The notes beneath the pieces are model-generated. The model was not told where the DNA came from and searched no databases. It saw only the letters and a list, made by a program, of their open reading frames with translations. The position numbers and the translations under genes are program-made. DNA of 64,000 bases from Aneurinibacillus sp. REN35 (lineage in GTDB: Bacteria; Bacillota; Bacilli; Aneurinibacillales; Aneurinibacillaceae): positions 1-64,000 of the forward strand of contig NZ_JBFTXJ020000019.1 in assembly GCF_041379945.2 (NCBI RefSeq). The letters run 5' to 3'. Positions 51,656-60,382 of this stretch are shown piece after piece; the stretch's first letter is position 1, and each line of letters opens with the position of its first letter.

Positions 51656-53395
51656 ATGAAGCAATACATTGTATTTTTCATCTCATTTTTCTTACTTTTT
51701 GGCTTTGGCTTGTCAAACGAAGCAAAAGCGGGAACAGTAAATACTATGGACATACAAAATGTATACATGGATATACGAGATTTTGGCGCAAAAGCAAATG
51801 ATCAGGCAGACGATTCGGCTGCCATTATGAGCGCGATCCAAAAAGCGGATCAGGCAGGTGGAGGGACGGTATTTCTTCCGGCCGGTACATACCAGGTCTC
51901 TGCGATCAAAGCGACCGTACGCAACCCCATCTCTATTGTGGGCGAGCCCGGTACCGTACTGGACGGTAAGCGTTCCACCCAACCTACTCTAGTAAGCATC
52001 GGCGGCACAAGACAAGAATCCGCCCCATTAACAACCAATGCAGTCAAAGGCAGCCATACGATCAACACAGCCCTTTCCATCGCCCCTGGAGATATCGTCT
52101 TACTTCACTCTACCGATCTATTCAACCCAGCACGCAGCTATTATTATCGTGGTGAGCTGGCTGAGGTTCAATCCGTCGCAGGCAATGACATTACATTAAC
52201 CAATCCGTTATTCGACACCTACAATGCAGCTTCTACCGTTGTCTATAAACTCACCATGCCAAAAATTAGTATCACAAATCTTATGATTGAGCGTGACTCT
52301 TCTCATGCCGGTCTCATCGTACAATATGCAAAGGATGTGCAGATCAATAATGTTGAAGTGGCCGGCGCCCGAGAACGCGGAATCGGTGTCGCATATGCAT
52401 ACGGCGGTACATTAGAGAAGAATGAGGCGAGCGATTGCTGGTATGAAGGAAGCGGGACAAGCTATGGCCTAAGCATCGCGTCTTCTCAGCATCTTATGGT
52501 TAAAAATAACTGGTTCCATGGCGGACGCCACGGCCTCTCGCTTGGCGGACAGGAGCCAACGCGCGATATCACAATTACACAGAACGTTATTGATAACTAT
52601 GAAAAGTCACGAGTTGGCGCATTGAATACCCATGAAAATGTAGAATACATCAACGTATCGCAGAATGAAATACTAAACGGTGTCTCCACTGTCGGCGACT
52701 ATCTTACATTTGAGAATAATAACATTACAACACGCGTGGATTATCCCGGCATTATTGTAAAGCAGAACTGGAACAGCGACCAATTGGTGTTTCGTAATAA
52801 TAAGATTACGGCTCCTGATCACTTTGGCATTCTATTAGAGACGTATCTGCCGTCCCTTGAAGTTCAACAGGTACTGATCGAAGGAAACACGATCCGCTCT
52901 AAATCAGCAGGAATTGGCATTAAGCCCCGCACAGAGACAGCGACGGACACCAAAATCAAGAACCTAATCATTCGAAACAACAACATCGTCTCTTCCATCG
53001 ACAGTGCGATCTCGATTCGAAACTATAAACAAACGCCGATTGAAGTAACGAATATGACAGTAGAGGGCGGTACATATACATCGACCGCCAATAAAGGAAT
53101 CTTCGCCCAAATCGCTCCTACTTCCGGACAAGTTGCGGTAAATGGTGCTACGATTCGGACAGATAAGAATACAGAATACGGAATGATGCTGATTCACTTC
53201 AAACGCATTGCCATTGATGCATCACGTATCGAAGGTCCGGCAACGTTAGGAAATTCCAGCTTCTTTCAATATGCCGATAACGTAGTAATTACCAACAGTA
53301 AGCTCAGTAACTGGAGCTACAAAAACGGCATTCGGACCCTCAATGTAGCGCAAATACAAATGGAAAACAATACGTATGAGAACACTCCTTTCTAA
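51656..53395 (+). CDS. Secreted right-handed beta-helix (pectate-lyase-like) protein
   Basis: 579 residues. A signal peptide (MKQYIVFFISFFLLFGFGL, cleavage near AKA) is followed by the typical start of the Pectate_lyase_3 fold (DIRDFGAKANDQADDSAAIMSAIQKADQAGGGTVFLPAGTY split over the helix). Many short parallel strands with NN and GG turns follow to the end. Relatives include polysaccharide lyases and phage-type depolymerases. The substrate is unknown. GGAAGGAAG lies before the ATG. It is a single gene downstream of a carbohydrate-type sensor kinase operon. Confidence 0.87.
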   Translation: MKQYIVFFISFFLLFGFGLSNEAKAGTVNTMDIQNVYMDIRDFGAKANDQADDSAAIMSAIQKADQAGGGTVFLPAGTYQVSAIKATVRNPISIVGEPGTVLDGKRSTQPTLVSIGGTRQESAPLTTNAVKGSHTINTALSIAPGDIVLLHSTDLFNPARSYYYRGELAEVQSVAGNDITLTNPLFDTYNAASTVVYKLTMPKISITNLMIERDSSHAGLIVQYAKDVQINNVEVAGARERGIGVAYAYGGTLEKNEASDCWYEGSGTSYGLSIASSQHLMVKNNWFHGGRHGLSLGGQEPTRDITITQNVIDNYEKSRVGALNTHENVEYINVSQNEILNGVSTVGDYLTFENNNITTRVDYPGIIVKQNWNSDQLVFRNNKITAPDHFGILLETYLPSLEVQQVLIEGNTIRSKSAGIGIKPRTETATDTKIKNLIIRNNNIVSSIDSAISIRNYKQTPIEVTNMTVEGGTYTSTANKGIFAQIAPTSGQVAVNGATIRTDKNTEYGMMLIHFKRIAIDASRIEGPATLGNSSFFQYADNVVITNSKLSNWSYKNGIRTLNVAQIQMENNTYENTPF

Positions 53396-53403
53396 CGAAT
53401 AAA

Positions 53404-53448
53404 AAGGCGAATGGCAGCGGCTGTATCAGCTACCATTCGCCTTCTTTT
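53404..53448. terminator. bidirectional terminator between the beta-helix gene and TPM gene
   Basis: AAGGCGAATGG.AGC pairs with GCT.CCATTCGCCTT, with A-rich sequence on the left and CTTTTATT on the right. Confidence 0.92.
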
Positions 53449-53458
53449 ATTATGGTTA

Positions 53459-54244
53459 CTACCAACTACGGCCAGCTCCCCCACCTCCCGAGGAGCCTCC
53501 CCTACCTCCGGCAGAACCACCACCGCCTCCACCGCCGTTCCTTCCAGAGCGGAGTAACGATAAAATGGCATAGGTTATGGTTCCGCCAAAATATTTCATA
53601 TCAATATAGATAAGAAATACAAGGCCAATCACAAAGACAACCTTCACCCAGGACGGCAGCGCATCCCACCAAGCTAATTGATCAGACTCCTGATTCGTAT
53701 ACGGAGTAGCGGGTACCTGCAACTGGTCTGCGACATTGTATTCCTTTGCCACCTCATTGATCAGTACCTTATATGTTTCCGTTACAGCTACATTCGGCCG
53801 GTCTTCTTTCAGGTAGGGAACGGCGTAGTCATCCAAAATGCGTCCCACCTTTCCATCAGGAAGCGCACCCTCTAACCCATATCCTACTTCCACATAGATT
53901 TTCCGATCTTGGACGGCTACCACAAGCAGCACCCCGTTATTCTTCTTAGGGTCGCCAAGACCGTACTTGCGAAAGGCCGCCGTCGCGTATTGATTGATGG
54001 AGGCAGGCTCCGTCGAATCCACTGTAAGCACAGCTACTTGCGCAGTGGTACGTTGATCGAGACGCCTTCCATATTGACGCAACGCGTTTTTTTCTTCCGG
54101 GGTAAGAATAGCGGCCTGATCCTGTACATAGATGTCTCCTACCGGACGTGGAATCTGTATAGGAGCTGCCGCACTGGCGATAACGCTCGTAAAAAATATA
54201 GCGATAAAACTAACCAGGAAGCCATACATTATTCCCTTGCGCAT
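53459..54244 (-). CDS. TPM-domain (YgcG-like) membrane protein
   Basis: 261 residues: a signal peptide, a TPM domain (about 35-165: VYVQDQAAILTPEEKNALRQY-type start, then GLGDPKKNNGVLLVVAVQDRKIYVEVGYGLEGALPDGK), one C-terminal membrane helix and a Gly/Ser-rich tail. TPM domains can have phosphatase activity or assist membrane repair. It lies directly downstream of lemA, a very common pairing, with a TAATG overlap. Confidence 0.9.
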   Translation of the reverse strand: MRKGIMYGFLVSFIAIFFTSVIASAAAPIQIPRPVGDIYVQDQAAILTPEEKNALRQYGRRLDQRTTAQVAVLTVDSTEPASINQYATAAFRKYGLGDPKKNNGVLLVVAVQDRKIYVEVGYGLEGALPDGKVGRILDDYAVPYLKEDRPNVAVTETYKVLINEVAKEYNVADQLQVPATPYTNQESDQLAWWDALPSWVKVVFVIGLVFLIYIDMKYFGGTITYAILSLLRSGRNGGGGGGGSAGGRGGSSGGGGAGRSW

Positions 54245-54825
54245 TATTGTCCACCATTAAAATCCACCTGTGGAGCTTTTGCGGCACCAGGGTCCGCTTT
54301 GAAATATTCTTTTGCCTCAAATCCACCCATTCCGGCAATCATGCTTCCTGGAAATCGCTTAATATCCTTATTGAACGCAGCAACCTGTGTATTATAATCC
54401 TGCCGGGCAACCGCAATGCGATTTTCTGTGCCTGCTAGCTCATCCATCAGTTGGGTAAACTGACGATCTGCTTTAAGGGTCGGGTAGTTCTCTACAACGA
54501 CCAACAGACGGCTCAGTGCATTACTTAAAGAAGCGTCCGCATTTGCTTGCTCTGCCGGTGTTTTTGCTCCGGCCAATTGCGCCCGTGCATTCGCAATATC
54601 TGTCAGCACCTCTTTTTCATGGATGCTGTACCCTTTCACTGTATTAACAAGGTTTGGAATAAGGTCCGCTCTGCGCTGCAATTGATTATCAATCTGCGCC
54701 CAGCTTTGGTTTACATTCTCCTCGGCACTGACCAGGCTGTTGTATTTGCCCATACCGAGGAAGGCAACCGCAAGGAAGGCAATAACTACTACAATAAGTA
54801 TGGTTTTGGACGAGCTGCTTTTCAT
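54244..54825 (-). CDS. LemA family protein
   Basis: 193 residues with one N-terminal membrane helix and the LemA pattern YNSLVSAEENVNQSWAQIDNQLQRRADLIPNLVNTVKGY, then helical repeats ending YTDVPAF-like AFNKDIKRFPGSMIAGMGGF. The biochemical role is not settled. It is the first gene of the lemA-TPM operon. Confidence 0.95.
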   Translation of the reverse strand: MKSSSSKTILIVVVIAFLAVAFLGMGKYNSLVSAEENVNQSWAQIDNQLQRRADLIPNLVNTVKGYSIHEKEVLTDIANARAQLAGAKTPAEQANADASLSNALSRLLVVVENYPTLKADRQFTQLMDELAGTENRIAVARQDYNTQVAAFNKDIKRFPGSMIAGMGGFEAKEYFKADPGAAKAPQVDFNGGQ

Positions 54826-55077
54826 GTGATCACTCCTTTACCTTTTTATACGTGTCCGCTTGTTTATCTCTCTATACGCGCTTCATCCCGTTAGGTTACA
54901 ATATCTCCCTTATATTTATTGTACAGATTGCGTTGCTAGTACACAAAACAGCCGGGATGGTCCTGATGATTCTTTCCCCTAAAAGAAAAAAATGACACAG
55001 CCTGCGCAGAGAGCTGTGCCACCTAGTGTACGCGGTGTTCCGTTTTTCGTTTATCGAGCGCAGCACCCGTCTGTTTT
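54826..55077. other. intergenic region between lemA and the HAD gene
   Basis: Contains the lemA promoter region, which I cannot pin down, and the terminator at 54984-55020. No coding sequence was seen. Confidence 0.4.
54984..55020 (-). terminator. terminator after the HAD-like gene
   Basis: On the minus strand GGCACAG and CTGTGTC-type arms pair around a loop, followed by seven T residues. The 19 bases AAAAAATGACACAGCCTGC also occur in the terminator at 56586-56633. Confidence 0.8.
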
Positions 55078-55554
55078 TTATACTCGAAGCAATCGTACGA
55101 CAGCTCGTTTCATGGCTTCTACGATTTGCGGCTTTGCTCGGGGAGAAGACACAAAGATCGTGTGCATTCCTAATCGATTGCCGGCCCATATATCCGTCAT
55201 AATTCCATTGCCAATTACCGCTGTCTCCTTTGTTTGGGTGCCGAGAATATTCATCGCTGCAAAAAATGCTTTCTTTTTCGGTTTTCCCGCTTCAAATAAA
55301 GCCGGAATCTCATCAAATACCTCGTGGCTTCGTCGCGGAGGTTTGCTGTTTGAGACAATCACCAGCTTGATTGCATAGCGAGACTGAAACTCCTGTGCCC
55401 ATGCTTTTAGTGTATTCAGCATAACATCAGTGTTACTATCCGTTACTGTATTACTCCAATCCAGGATGATTCCTCTAATCCCTGCCTGCTGTAATGCCTC
55501 TCCGTCTATCTCATAAATGGACCGTGCAGTTTGGGAAGGTTGTAAAATAGGCAT
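55078..55554 (-). CDS. YqeG-like HAD-fold protein with altered active site
   Basis: 158 residues. The fold follows YqeG-type IIIA HAD phosphatases: a motif I strand GIILDWSNTVTD, motif II LVIVSNSKPPRR, a lysine in EAGKPKKKAF, and motif IV AVIGNGIMTDIWAGNRLGM. Normal enzymes have DxD in motif I and GDQ(x)TD in motif IV. Here the second Asp of motif I is Ser and the first Asp of motif IV is Asn. The protein is intact in length, so it is a candidate non-catalytic relative. Confidence 0.8.
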   Translation of the reverse strand: MPILQPSQTARSIYEIDGEALQQAGIRGIILDWSNTVTDSNTDVMLNTLKAWAQEFQSRYAIKLVIVSNSKPPRRSHEVFDEIPALFEAGKPKKKAFFAAMNILGTQTKETAVIGNGIMTDIWAGNRLGMHTIFVSSPRAKPQIVEAMKRAVVRLLRV

Positions 55555-55813
55555 AAGCTTCCCCCTGTTGGGCTGTACTCATTGTCAACCAGTTATATAT
55601 AGCTTGGCTTTATTTTTAAAAATTATAAGCACCTCTGCGCGTAATAAGGCGATAAGTACCGTTGCGAAGCATCCGGTCGTTCCCTGGCAGAAGTTTACCC
55701 GTATCTGATCAAAGAGGATAGGGGCGTAATTCCGTCCTTGATTGGGCAGAATATGTTCTGGGACTGTGCTAGTAAAGCAGCAATTCCCCATCATAAACAA
55801 AGGAGTGGGATAG
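55555..55813. other. intergenic region between the HAD gene and the glycine-zipper gene
   Basis: About 260 bases between divergent genes. I see no clear promoter, RNA motif or open frame. Confidence 0.35.
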
Positions 55814-56047
55814 ATGGCTGAAAACAAAGATCGCAACCGGAACAATACAGTTAATGATGACGTGACAAATAACAATGTCGGTGAGGCTGTAGGTACTGTG
55901 GGCGGCGGTGTTGCCGGCGCTGCTGTCGGATCCATTTTTGGACCGCTTGGCACTGTTGCAGGTGCAATCGCTGGCGGTGCATTGGGGAACCAGGTCGGTG
56001 AAGGTGTAGAAGATACCGACGACGACACACAAAGTCGAGACGAATAA
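55814..56047 (+). CDS. Glycine-zipper small protein
   Basis: 77 residues: a polar Asn/Asp-rich N terminus (ENKDRNRNNTVNDDVTNNN), a glycine-zipper membrane-active hairpin (GEAVGTVGGGVAGAAVGSIF ... GTVAGAIAGGALGNQVGEG), and an acidic C terminus. Such proteins insert into or associate with membranes and are often stress-induced. AAAGGAGTGGG lies before the ATG. The function is unknown. Confidence 0.75.
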   Translation: MAENKDRNRNNTVNDDVTNNNVGEAVGTVGGGVAGAAVGSIFGPLGTVAGAIAGGALGNQVGEGVEDTDDDTQSRDE

Positions 56048-56072
56048 AATACGCAGTATGATCTGGTAAGAA

Positions 56073-56109
56073 GAAGCGAGGGACAGAGGCAATGCTGCGC
56101 CCTCGCTTC
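56073..56109 (+). terminator. hairpin after the glycine-zipper gene
   Basis: GAAGCGAGGG and CCCTCGCTTC form a perfect 10-bp stem with a 17-base loop. The T-tract is poor, so it may be a weak terminator. Confidence 0.55.
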
Positions 56110-56165
56110 CTTGATGAAGTCAAAATTCCACTGCCCTTTTCGGTACCCATCTCCAAGGCAAAATA

Positions 56166-56205
56166 AAAAGACCTACCTCATGAATCATGAAGGCAAGCCT
56201 TTTTC
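56166..56205 (-). terminator. terminator of the 39-residue gene
   Basis: On the minus strand an imperfect stem (AAGGCTTGCCTTCATG with CATGAGGTAGGTCTT) ends in CTTTTTATTTTG, about 10 bases after the stop codon. Confidence 0.6.
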
Positions 56206-56214
56206 AGTTGGTAT

Positions 56215-56334
56215 TTACTTCGTAGCAGCAACTCTCAACTGTTCATTCTTTTTAAGCAATTGCGTGAAGGAAGGCGTTATTTTAATCTTGAAAGGACGCC
56301 TTACACCTTCTTTTAATCTAGGCATCGGAATCAT
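56215..56334 (-). CDS. 39-residue small protein of unknown function
   Basis: The sequence starts MIPMPRLKEGVRRPFKIKIT and ends with a basic amphipathic helix (FTQLLKKNEQLRVAATK). A near-perfect AAAGGAGG lies seven bases before the ATG and a terminator follows the stop. Proline-rich start and net positive charge suggest a protein- or RNA-binding peptide. It is too short for standard gene callers. Confidence 0.6.
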   Translation of the reverse strand: MIPMPRLKEGVRRPFKIKITPSFTQLLKKNEQLRVAATK

Positions 56335-56395
56335 GTCAAAACCTCCTTTCTATATCATCCTTGATAACTATATTTTAACAGAATGTATGAGATGA

Positions 56396-56533
56396 AAATG
56401 TAATCCAAATTACAAACCTGTATTTTATACGAACCCTACATACAACGGTTATGATACAGCTATCGTTTATGACGATAAAGAGTACCCTGATAAGATCAGC
56501 AGACGCTGCGATCATTGCGGTAACACTCATTAA
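56396..56533 (+). pseudogene. possible gene remnant with a CxxC ending
   Basis: A 45-codon open stretch without a start codon reads ...YNGYDTAIVYDDKEYPDKIS followed by RRCDHCGNTH and a stop. The composition and CDHC motif look protein-like, as in the middle of a zinc-ribbon protein, but it has no start and stops just after the first Cys pair. I regard it as a probable decayed fragment. Confidence 0.3.
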
Positions 56534-56585
56534 CGATGTCGAAAAAACTCTTTAGTTTAGTAAAGGATTGCACCTCACCTTGAAA

Positions 56586-56633
56586 CAAAAAATGACACAG
56601 CCTGCATGTGTGCAGAAAACTGTGTCATTTTTT
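56586..56633. terminator. bidirectional terminator next to tRNA-Arg
   Basis: AAAAAATGACACAG and CTGTGTCATTTTTT form a perfect 14-bp stem with a loop holding a second small stem (CTGCA/TGCAG). It ends the tRNA-Arg transcript on the minus strand. Confidence 0.93.
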
Positions 56634-56644
56634 TATGATAACAG

Positions 56645-56717
56645 CGGCCCCGAGAGGAATCGAACCTCCGACGCACGGTTTAGGAAACCGACGCTCTATC
56701 CGCTGAGCTACGGAGCC
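56645..56717 (-). tRNA. tRNA-Arg (anticodon CCU)
   Basis: The 73-base minus-strand sequence has acceptor GGCTCCG/CGGGGCC with discriminator G, D-loop AGCTCAGCGGATAGAGC, anticodon stem-loop around TTCCTAA (anticodon CCU, reads AGG) and T-arm GGAGGTTCGATTCCTC. CCA is not encoded. Confidence 0.96.
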
Positions 56718-56926
56718 AATGGAATTATTATATATAACTTCTTTTTGATTTTCAAACACCAACTTCAACTGCAAATATACTTCCATGTTTATTCATGAAA
56801 TCTCTACTTCATCCGCCATATTTCTCTTTTACCGAGAAAACCGTTTGATTTTCCCTCCAACATGCTACTGTAATATTACAGTTCAAATAAAACAACAACA
56901 ATTATAGCACAGGCGGGGTGGATCAC

Positions 56927-58441
56927 ATGCTATCAAACCGTTTACGAAACAAAGCATTATTCAGTAAGATTGTTACCAGTAAAGAAGCAGCCGGTTGGGT
57001 CCAGCACGGTATGACTATCGGATTCAGCGGGTTCACTTCATCCGGTGATCCGAAGGAACTTCCTACCGCGATCGCCGAGCGAGCACGCGAGAGTGGACAA
57101 CCGTTTAAAATCAATGTATATACCGGGGCTTCCGTCGCTCCTCATGTTGATTCCGTACTAGCAGAGTATATGGATCTTCGCCTTCCATTCCAATCTGACG
57201 CTGTACTACGCAAAGAAATCAACAAAGGAAATGTACGCTACATTGATCAGCATCTCTCAGAGGCAAGTGATGCATTGAATACAGGCGCCGTTCCCCAAGT
57301 TGATATCGCGATCGTGGAAGCGCTTGCGATTACAGAAGATGGCGGCATTATCCTTACTACTTCCTGTGGTAATACGCATACGTATGTAAAAAATGCAAAA
57401 GAAGTCATCGTAGAGGTAAATCTCGCTCAACCTCTTTCTTTAGAAGGTGCACATGACGTATATGATATTGCTGATTTTGGTGAACGCCAAGCCATTCCGC
57501 TTACGTCTGTCGATCAACGCATTGGACACACGTGTATTCCTGTTGGACTCGACCGCATCAAGGGCATTGTCATAACCAATACACCGGATACGGCGAAGAC
57601 ACTCATCGAACCGGACGCGGAAACCATTATGATCGCAGATCACCTGCTTACTTTTTTACGGGAAGAAATGAAAGCAGGTCGCCTTCCTAAGAAACTGCCG
57701 CCGCTTCAATCAGGTGTAGGTTCTGTTGCTAACGCTGTTTTTCGTGGCTTTTTGCATTCCGAATTTACTGATTTGGAATTGTATTCCGAAGTGCTTCAAG
57801 ATTCGGTGTTCGATTTGATTGATGCGGACAAAATTCATTTTGCCTCTGGCGGTGCGCTGACTCTATCACAGGCCAAGATGGATACTGTCCTGCCCAACTT
57901 TGAGAAGTACAGTGAGAAGGTTATGTTGCGGCCGCAGGATATGTCTAACAATCCTGAGATCATTCGCCGTCTCGGCTTAATTACGATCAACACTGCACTT
58001 GAAGTTGATATTTACGGTAACGTAAATTCAACACATGTAATGGGAAGTAAAATGATGAATGGAATCGGCGGTTCAGGCGATTTTACACGCAATGCACGTA
58101 TCAGTATTTTTGTGACGAAGTCTGTGGCAAAAAACGGCTGTATTTCAAGTATTGTTCCGTTCGCTTCCCATATCGATCATACAGCACATGATGCGATGGT
58201 GATTGTTACAGAACATGGCGTAGCCGATCTAAGAGGCTTAAGTCCACGAGAGCGTGCTGAGAAGCTCATTACAAACTGTGCCGATCCTTCTTATCGAGAG
58301 CAATTGTACGCTTACTTTACAGAAGCATGTGGGCGCGGTGGATATACGCCGCATGTTATTGAGAAGGCGTTGTCTTGGCATACACGCTTTGCTAAGGAAG
58401 GAACCATGCGTGAACAGATCACCGAAGCTTCTGTACACTAG
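56927..58441 (+). CDS. Acetyl-CoA hydrolase/transferase family CoA-transferase
   Basis: About 504 residues of the class I CoA-transferase family related to succinyl-CoA:acetate CoA-transferase. Seen are the N-terminal GMTIGFSGFTSSGDPKELP, the region LYSEVLQDSVFDLIDADKI with a glutamate that can form the CoA thioester, NTALEVDIYGNVNSTHVMGS and GIGGSGDFTRNARIS. It moves CoA between acetate and other acids. I prefer ATG 56927, behind GGGGTGG, over GTG 56918. It is a single gene. Confidence 0.9.
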   Translation: MLSNRLRNKALFSKIVTSKEAAGWVQHGMTIGFSGFTSSGDPKELPTAIAERARESGQPFKINVYTGASVAPHVDSVLAEYMDLRLPFQSDAVLRKEINKGNVRYIDQHLSEASDALNTGAVPQVDIAIVEALAITEDGGIILTTSCGNTHTYVKNAKEVIVEVNLAQPLSLEGAHDVYDIADFGERQAIPLTSVDQRIGHTCIPVGLDRIKGIVITNTPDTAKTLIEPDAETIMIADHLLTFLREEMKAGRLPKKLPPLQSGVGSVANAVFRGFLHSEFTDLELYSEVLQDSVFDLIDADKIHFASGGALTLSQAKMDTVLPNFEKYSEKVMLRPQDMSNNPEIIRRLGLITINTALEVDIYGNVNSTHVMGSKMMNGIGGSGDFTRNARISIFVTKSVAKNGCISSIVPFASHIDHTAHDAMVIVTEHGVADLRGLSPRERAEKLITNCADPSYREQLYAYFTEACGRGGYTPHVIEKALSWHTRFAKEGTMREQITEASVH

Positions 58442-58708
58442 CGACCACGGTTTTCCCGGCTGTGACCGGGCAATTTCCCGCTGTTTCAGCGCACCACAAA
58501 AGTTTTAAAACCGGAGTAAAACTCTGCTTTGTGTCCGTTTATTGTATTTTATCCAAAAACGTGCGTATGCAAGTGTAAACTCTGTTATCGTATTATTTGT
58601 AAAACATTTAAAAACACAGTATATTCATTCTTTCTCCCCAACTAATCGCATGACATAGAGATGGCGTACGCAGATCATTCTGACGTACGCCATCTTCGTT
58701 ATCATACA
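58442..58708. other. intergenic region between converging CoA-transferase gene and serS
   Basis: Only the hairpin at 58659-58694 stands out. A short CCCGG/CCGGG inverted repeat lies near 58457. Confidence 0.4.
58659..58694. terminator. hairpin between converging genes
   Basis: GATGGCGTACG and CGTACGCCATC are perfectly complementary over 11 bases with a 14-base loop. T-tracts are moderate on both strands. Confidence 0.7.
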
Positions 58709-59995
58709 TTATTTTGTTTTAGCAACAAGCTTCTCAAGGCCGCCCATGTATGGACGCAGCGGTTCAGGAATCAGCACGCTGCCGTCCTCTTGCTGGCAGT
58801 TTTCTAAAATGGCCGCCATTGTGCGACCAATCGCAAGTCCTGACCCATTCAACGTATGGACGAATTCAGGCTTTGCTTTTGTATCGCGACGGAAGCGGAT
58901 GCCTGCACGACGCGCCTGGAAGTCTTCGAAATTACTGCAGCTTGAAATCTCACGGTACGTATCATAGCTTGGCAGCCATACTTCGATGTCGTACTTCTTC
59001 GCTGCTGTAAAGCCCAGATCAGCCGTACACATGCTTAACACACGGTAGGGCAATCCAAGGATCTGCAGCACCTTCTCCGCATTGTTTACGAGGCTCTCCA
59101 GCTCGTCATATGATGTCTCAGGAGCTACGAACTTGACCAGCTCAACTTTATTGAATTGGTGCTGGCGAATTAACCCACGCGTATCACGTCCGGCAGACCC
59201 AGCTTCAGAGCGGAAACAAGCGCTGTAAGCCGCATAGCGGATTGGCAGGATATCCATCGGCATAATCTCATCGCGGTGATAGTTCGTGACCGGTACTTCT
59301 GCAGTTGGGATAAGGAAGTACTCCGTATCGGCAAGCTTAAAGGCATCTTCTTCGAATTTAGGAAGCTGGCCTGTACCCGTCATGCTTTCACGGTTCACAA
59401 TATAAGGCGGCAGGATTTCTTCATAGTTGTGCTCCCCTGTATGCAAATCGAGCATGAAGTTGATCAATGCCCGCTCAAGACGCGCACCCATGCCTTTATA
59501 GAATACGAAACGGCTGCCCGTAACCTTTGCGGCGGCTTCAAAATCTACGATACCAAGCTCAGCTGCAATCTCCCAGTGCGGCTTCGGCTCAAAAGAGAAG
59601 GACGGTGTTTCACCCCAGTGACGGATCGGCACATTGTCATCTTCGCTCTCACCGATCGGCACACTTTCATGCGGCACATTCGGGATTCCAAGCATAATCT
59701 GGGAGATCTCTTCTTCCAGTACGCGGATTTGTTCATCGTATTCTTTAATTTTCGCTGATACCTCTTTCATTTCCGCGATGCGATCATCAGCGTTTTGCTT
59801 TTCTTTTTTCATGCGCGCGATTTCTTCGGAGACGACATTGCGCTTATTTTTCAACTGCTCACTCTCGGCCAGCAGCGCACGGCGCTTGACGTCCAGATCG
59901 GCGAATTTGTCAATTTCGTTCAATTTTTCTCCACGCGTCTCGAGCGCTTTTTTAATCGCGTCGAAATCATTGCGCAGACGTTTTACATCTAACAT
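58709..59995 (-). CDS. serS: Seryl-tRNA synthetase
   Basis: 428 residues. The N-terminal coiled-coil arm (about 30-100) that holds the long arm of tRNA-Ser is followed by the class II catalytic core: motif 2 [19 protein letters not shown] (with RQHQF after it) and motif 3 [25 protein letters not shown] lies before the ATG. A T-box leader precedes it, so it responds to uncharged tRNA-Ser. Confidence 0.97.
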   Translation of the reverse strand: MLDVKRLRNDFDAIKKALETRGEKLNEIDKFADLDVKRRALLAESEQLKNKRNVVSEEIARMKKEKQNADDRIAEMKEVSAKIKEYDEQIRVLEEEISQIMLGIPNVPHESVPIGESEDDNVPIRHWGETPSFSFEPKPHWEIAAELGIVDFEAAAKVTGSRFVFYKGMGARLERALINFMLDLHTGEHNYEEILPPYIVNRESMTGTGQLPKFEEDAFKLADTEYFLIPTAEVPVTNYHRDEIMPMDILPIRYAAYSACFRSEAGSAGRDTRGLIRQHQFNKVELVKFVAPETSYDELESLVNNAEKVLQILGLPYRVLSMCTADLGFTAAKKYDIEVWLPSYDTYREISSCSNFEDFQARRAGIRFRRDTKAKPEFVHTLNGSGLAIGRTMAAILENCQQEDGSVLIPEPLRPYMGGLEKLVAKTK

Positions 59996-60029
59996 GCGTA
60001 TCTCCTCCTGAATAAAGCGTTAAAAAAAC

Positions 60030-60285
60030 AAAAAAATCCCATCCCACTTAAGGGACGAGATTTGAATACCCGTGTTGCCACCCTACTTCAGCATAAGAAG
60101 CCCTCTATCGCTTCTGTATGCCCTCTGACACATGATAACGGTGTGATACCGGCCCGGCTCTTCGCCGGCGGCTCTGAGATGGATTTCAGCGGTCTGATCG
60201 TTCGGTTCGCACCTTCCACCGACTCTCTGTACGGACAGCTCACGCTTACTTTTCTCTTCTTCGCCTTTATAACTGTAAAAACTAT
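60030..60285 (-). promoter_or_regulatory. T-box riboswitch of serS
   Basis: The minus strand contains the T-box motif AGGGTGGCAACACGGGT (60068-60085), followed by a terminator stem (CTCGTCCC ... GGGATGGGATT and seven T). Upstream lies a long stem I in which GAAATCCATC places a likely UCC serine specifier at 60181-60183. Uncharged tRNA-Ser pairing would favour the antiterminator and switch serS on. Confidence 0.93.
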
Positions 60286-60342
60286 ACTTTAACTTTACTA
60301 TATCCAGAACCAATATGCAAAATGTATCTCCACATCCAAAAG

Positions 60343-60375
60343 AAAGAGGGACACCGAGCATGGTATCCCTCTCTA
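60343..60375 (-). terminator. terminator of dacA
   Basis: On the minus strand GAGGGATACC and GGTGTCCCTC pair around ATGCTC and are followed by TTTCTTTTGG. It lies within the last bases before the dacA stop at 60383. Confidence 0.8.
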
Positions 60376-60382
60376 GTATTTC

